This document shows positions 62,576-64,000 of a stretch of 64,000 bases of DNA, piece by piece (the stretch's first letter is position 1; every line of letters starts with the position of its first letter). Both the position numbers and the translations under genes were made by a program. The notes under the pieces were generated by a model. It was not told where the DNA came from and did not search any database. It saw only the letters and a program-made list of their open reading frames with translations. The DNA is from an uncultured Erythrobacter sp. (GTDB lineage: Bacteria; Pseudomonadota; Alphaproteobacteria; Sphingomonadales; Sphingomonadaceae): contig NZ_CANLMB010000001.1 of the NCBI RefSeq assembly GCF_947492365.1, positions 2,160,874-2,224,873 of the forward strand, read 5' to 3'.

Positions 62576-63407
62576 TGACTTCGCGCTGCGGGAAGGGGAT
62601 TGTAATGCCCGCTTCGTCGAACTTTGCTTTGACCCGCTCGGTCAAGTCCCATGACAGTTCGGCATAGTCGCCGGTCTGGCACCAGATGCGCAGGCCAATG
62701 CCGACCGAGCTTTCATCGAGCGAATTGACGAAGGCAATCGGTTCAGGGTCGCTGAGCACCCGCTCGTCCGCAGCGGCTAATGCAAGCAGCTCGTCGCGAG
62801 CCTTATCCATGCTGTCATTATAGCCAATGCCGACCAACAGCTCGAACCGGCGGATCGGGTGGCGATTGAAATTAATGATCGGCTGGTTCCACAGCTCGGT
62901 ATTGGGAACCTGCACATACAGACCGTCAAATTGCTTGAGCTCGGTGGTGAACAGGCCGATTTCCTGCACCACGCCCTTGATCGAACCGGCGTGAATGGCC
63001 TCGCCCACGCGGAAAGGCCGCTGGGTCAGGATCATCACGCCTGATGCAACGTTGCTGAGCGTGCCTTGCAGCGCCAGACCGATCGCAAGCCCCATCGAAC
63101 CTATCACTGCCAGGATGCTGGTGGTCTGCACCCCGAACTGCGCAAGCACGGTGGCGATCACCAATGCGTAAAGGCCGTATTTGATGATGCTGGAGAGGAA
63201 ATCGGCAACCGTCGGGTCGAAGCGCGGCGAATTCTGCAGCACGCGGTCAGCCCAGCGCGATAGCACTTTGGCAATCAGCCAGCCGAACACCAGAACCGCA
63301 AAGGCACCGGCAATCGAGACCAGATGCGCCTCGAGCCATGTGGCGGCGACATTGGTGATGTCGAGAGTGCTGAAATCCGTATTCGTCTGCATGAAATTAT
63401 CCGTCAT
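62556..63407 (-). CDS. Small-conductance mechanosensitive channel (MscS family)
   Basis: The 283-residue channel has three membrane helices (AFAVLVFGWLIAKVL, YGLYALVIATVLAQFGV, SILAVIGSMGLAIGLALQGTLSNVASGVMILTQRPFRVGEAI). The last is the conserved pore helix with its small-residue pattern. The cytoplasmic beta domain follows (GVVQEIGLFTTELKQFDGLYVQVPNTELW). It opens on membrane tension to release osmolytes. The gene is divergent from groES and converges with the MATE gene. Confidence 0.93.
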   Translation of the reverse strand: MTDNFMQTNTDFSTLDITNVAATWLEAHLVSIAGAFAVLVFGWLIAKVLSRWADRVLQNSPRFDPTVADFLSSIIKYGLYALVIATVLAQFGVQTTSILAVIGSMGLAIGLALQGTLSNVASGVMILTQRPFRVGEAIHAGSIKGVVQEIGLFTTELKQFDGLYVQVPNTELWNQPIINFNRHPIRRFELLVGIGYNDSMDKARDELLALAAADERVLSDPEPIAFVNSLDESSVGIGLRIWCQTGDYAELSWDLTERVKAKFDEAGITIPFPQREVTTRAGA

Positions 63408-63534
63408 TATTGCGTTATGGCGGGCGCGAGCGACGCCAATTCGTCTTCAATAAGCAAGCGCGTCACACATTTCCGAAAAATTTTGGCAGGCCCAACTGTT
63501 GACTCGCCTGCCAGGCGTCCCCAAATCGCCCTCG

Positions 63535-63561
63535 CTGGCACTCTAACGTGGAGAGTGCCAA
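63535..63561 (+). promoter_or_regulatory. CIRCE operator (HrcA-binding) upstream of groESL
   Basis: The inverted repeat ctggcactc-N9-gagtgccaa matches CIRCE (TTAGCACTC-N9-GAGTGCTAA) with few changes. It lies 35 bp before groES. HrcA binds this element and represses groESL in most alphaproteobacteria. Confidence 0.92.
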
Positions 63562-63595
63562 TTGATTCTTCAACCCAAATAGAAAGGTCACATCC

Positions 63596-63883
63596 ATGGC
63601 ATTTCGTCCGCTGCACGACCGCGTTGTGGTCCGTCGCATCGAAGCCGACCAGAAAACCGCTGGTGGCATCATTATTCCCGATTCCGCACAGGAAAAGCCG
63701 AGCGAAGGCGAGATCGTCTCTGTCGGCGAAGGCGCCCGTGACGATGGAGGCAATCGCGTCGTCCTCGACGTGAAAGCCGGCGACCGCGTGCTGTTCGGCA
63801 AGTGGTCGGGCACCGAAGTCAAGATCGACGGCGAAGACCTGCTGATCATGAAGGAAAGCGACATCATGGGGATCATCAGCTGA
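63596..63883 (+). CDS. groES: Co-chaperonin GroES
   Basis: The 95-residue cap of GroEL has the standard signature [50 protein letters not shown], ending in [14 protein letters not shown]. The mobile loop ([14 protein letters not shown]) is intact. It has a good RBS (aaaggtcac) and is followed 69 nt later by groEL. CIRCE lies upstream. Confidence 0.98.
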   Translation: MAFRPLHDRVVVRRIEADQKTAGGIIIPDSAQEKPSEGEIVSVGEGARDDGGNRVVLDVKAGDRVLFGKWSGTEVKIDGEDLLIMKESDIMGIIS

Positions 63884-63952
63884 ACCCGCAGGGTTTGACT
63901 GACCACCTCTAACGCTTTTCCAAACTCACAAGAATTCTCAGGAGAAACACCA

Positions 63953-64000
63953 ATGGCTGCCAAGGACGTAAAGTTCGGCCGTGAAGCCCGCGAGGGCATC
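63953..64000 (+). CDS. groEL: GroEL chaperonin, N-terminal fragment (window edge)
   Basis: Only the first 16 codons are in the window: MAAKDVKFGREAREGI. This is the GroEL start, with RBS caggag before it, 69 nt after groES in the usual operon. Confidence 0.95.
   Translation, partial: MAAKDVKFGREAREGI

Overview
The window reads as chromosome of an alphaproteobacterium, most likely a sphingomonad of the Erythrobacteraceae. The reasons are a high GC content, an lysC-ubiG divergon, a yebC-ruvC pair, a GapR-like DUF2312 protein, a DUF1244 protein, a CIRCE-controlled groES-groEL operon and small alphaproteobacterial hypotheticals throughout. The genus is an inference from gene content; no rRNA gene is present to settle it.

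Region by region. (1) 1-3306 holds a lasso peptide cluster: a 42-residue precursor gene (662-790) that is easy to miss, a cyclase (787-2703), a divergent leader protease of B2 type (2800-3306), and, cut by the left edge, what looks like the N-terminus of an HprK-like kinase. (2) 3444-5985 holds a small secreted protein, an O-antigen ligase/polymerase (WzyC) and a coupled periplasmic partner. (3) About 6060-19570 is an accessory island ending at a tRNA-Leu gene. It carries a GIY-YIG/DUF4357 protein directly after a giant nuclease-methylase, an unrecognised gene, a 1784-residue CARDB/PPC/RTX surface protein and a P4-type integrase that abuts the tRNA 3' end. (4) 19875-43938 is mostly housekeeping: an SPFH/NfeD pair, a Tat-exported dienelactone hydrolase-like protein, a quinohaemoprotein alcohol dehydrogenase, nitronate monooxygenase, aspartate kinase, UbiG, RuvC, YebC, pyruvate kinase and glutamyl-tRNA synthetase. 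Among these are signalling oddities: a GGDEF-like protein without its GGDEF motif, a PilZ-XRE fusion and a SLOG-type/class III cyclase fusion. (5) 44069-58882 holds rpoC and rpoB on the minus strand and rplJ-rplL on the plus strand, separated by about 5 kb of unrelated genes, so the usual rplJL-rpoBC operon is split. The inserted stretch includes a tiny exported peptide plus DUF2975 plus XRE module with repeated operator-like sites. (6) 58932-64000 holds a lipoprotein bracketed by two identical 41-bp terminators, an unrecognised secreted protein, a MATE transporter, an MscS channel and the groES-groEL operon.

The strongest candidate for an undescribed system is the lasso peptide cluster. The precursor matches the leader consensus exactly, follows the cyclase through an ATGA overlap, and has a predicted 16-residue core, GSASSFRDGAVTNVRF, with a Gly1-Asp8 ring. 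No recognition-element (RRE/B1) gene is visible in the window. Second-rank candidates are the nuclease-methylase/GIY-YIG pair in the island, the SLOG-cyclase fusion and the small peptide/DUF2975/XRE module.
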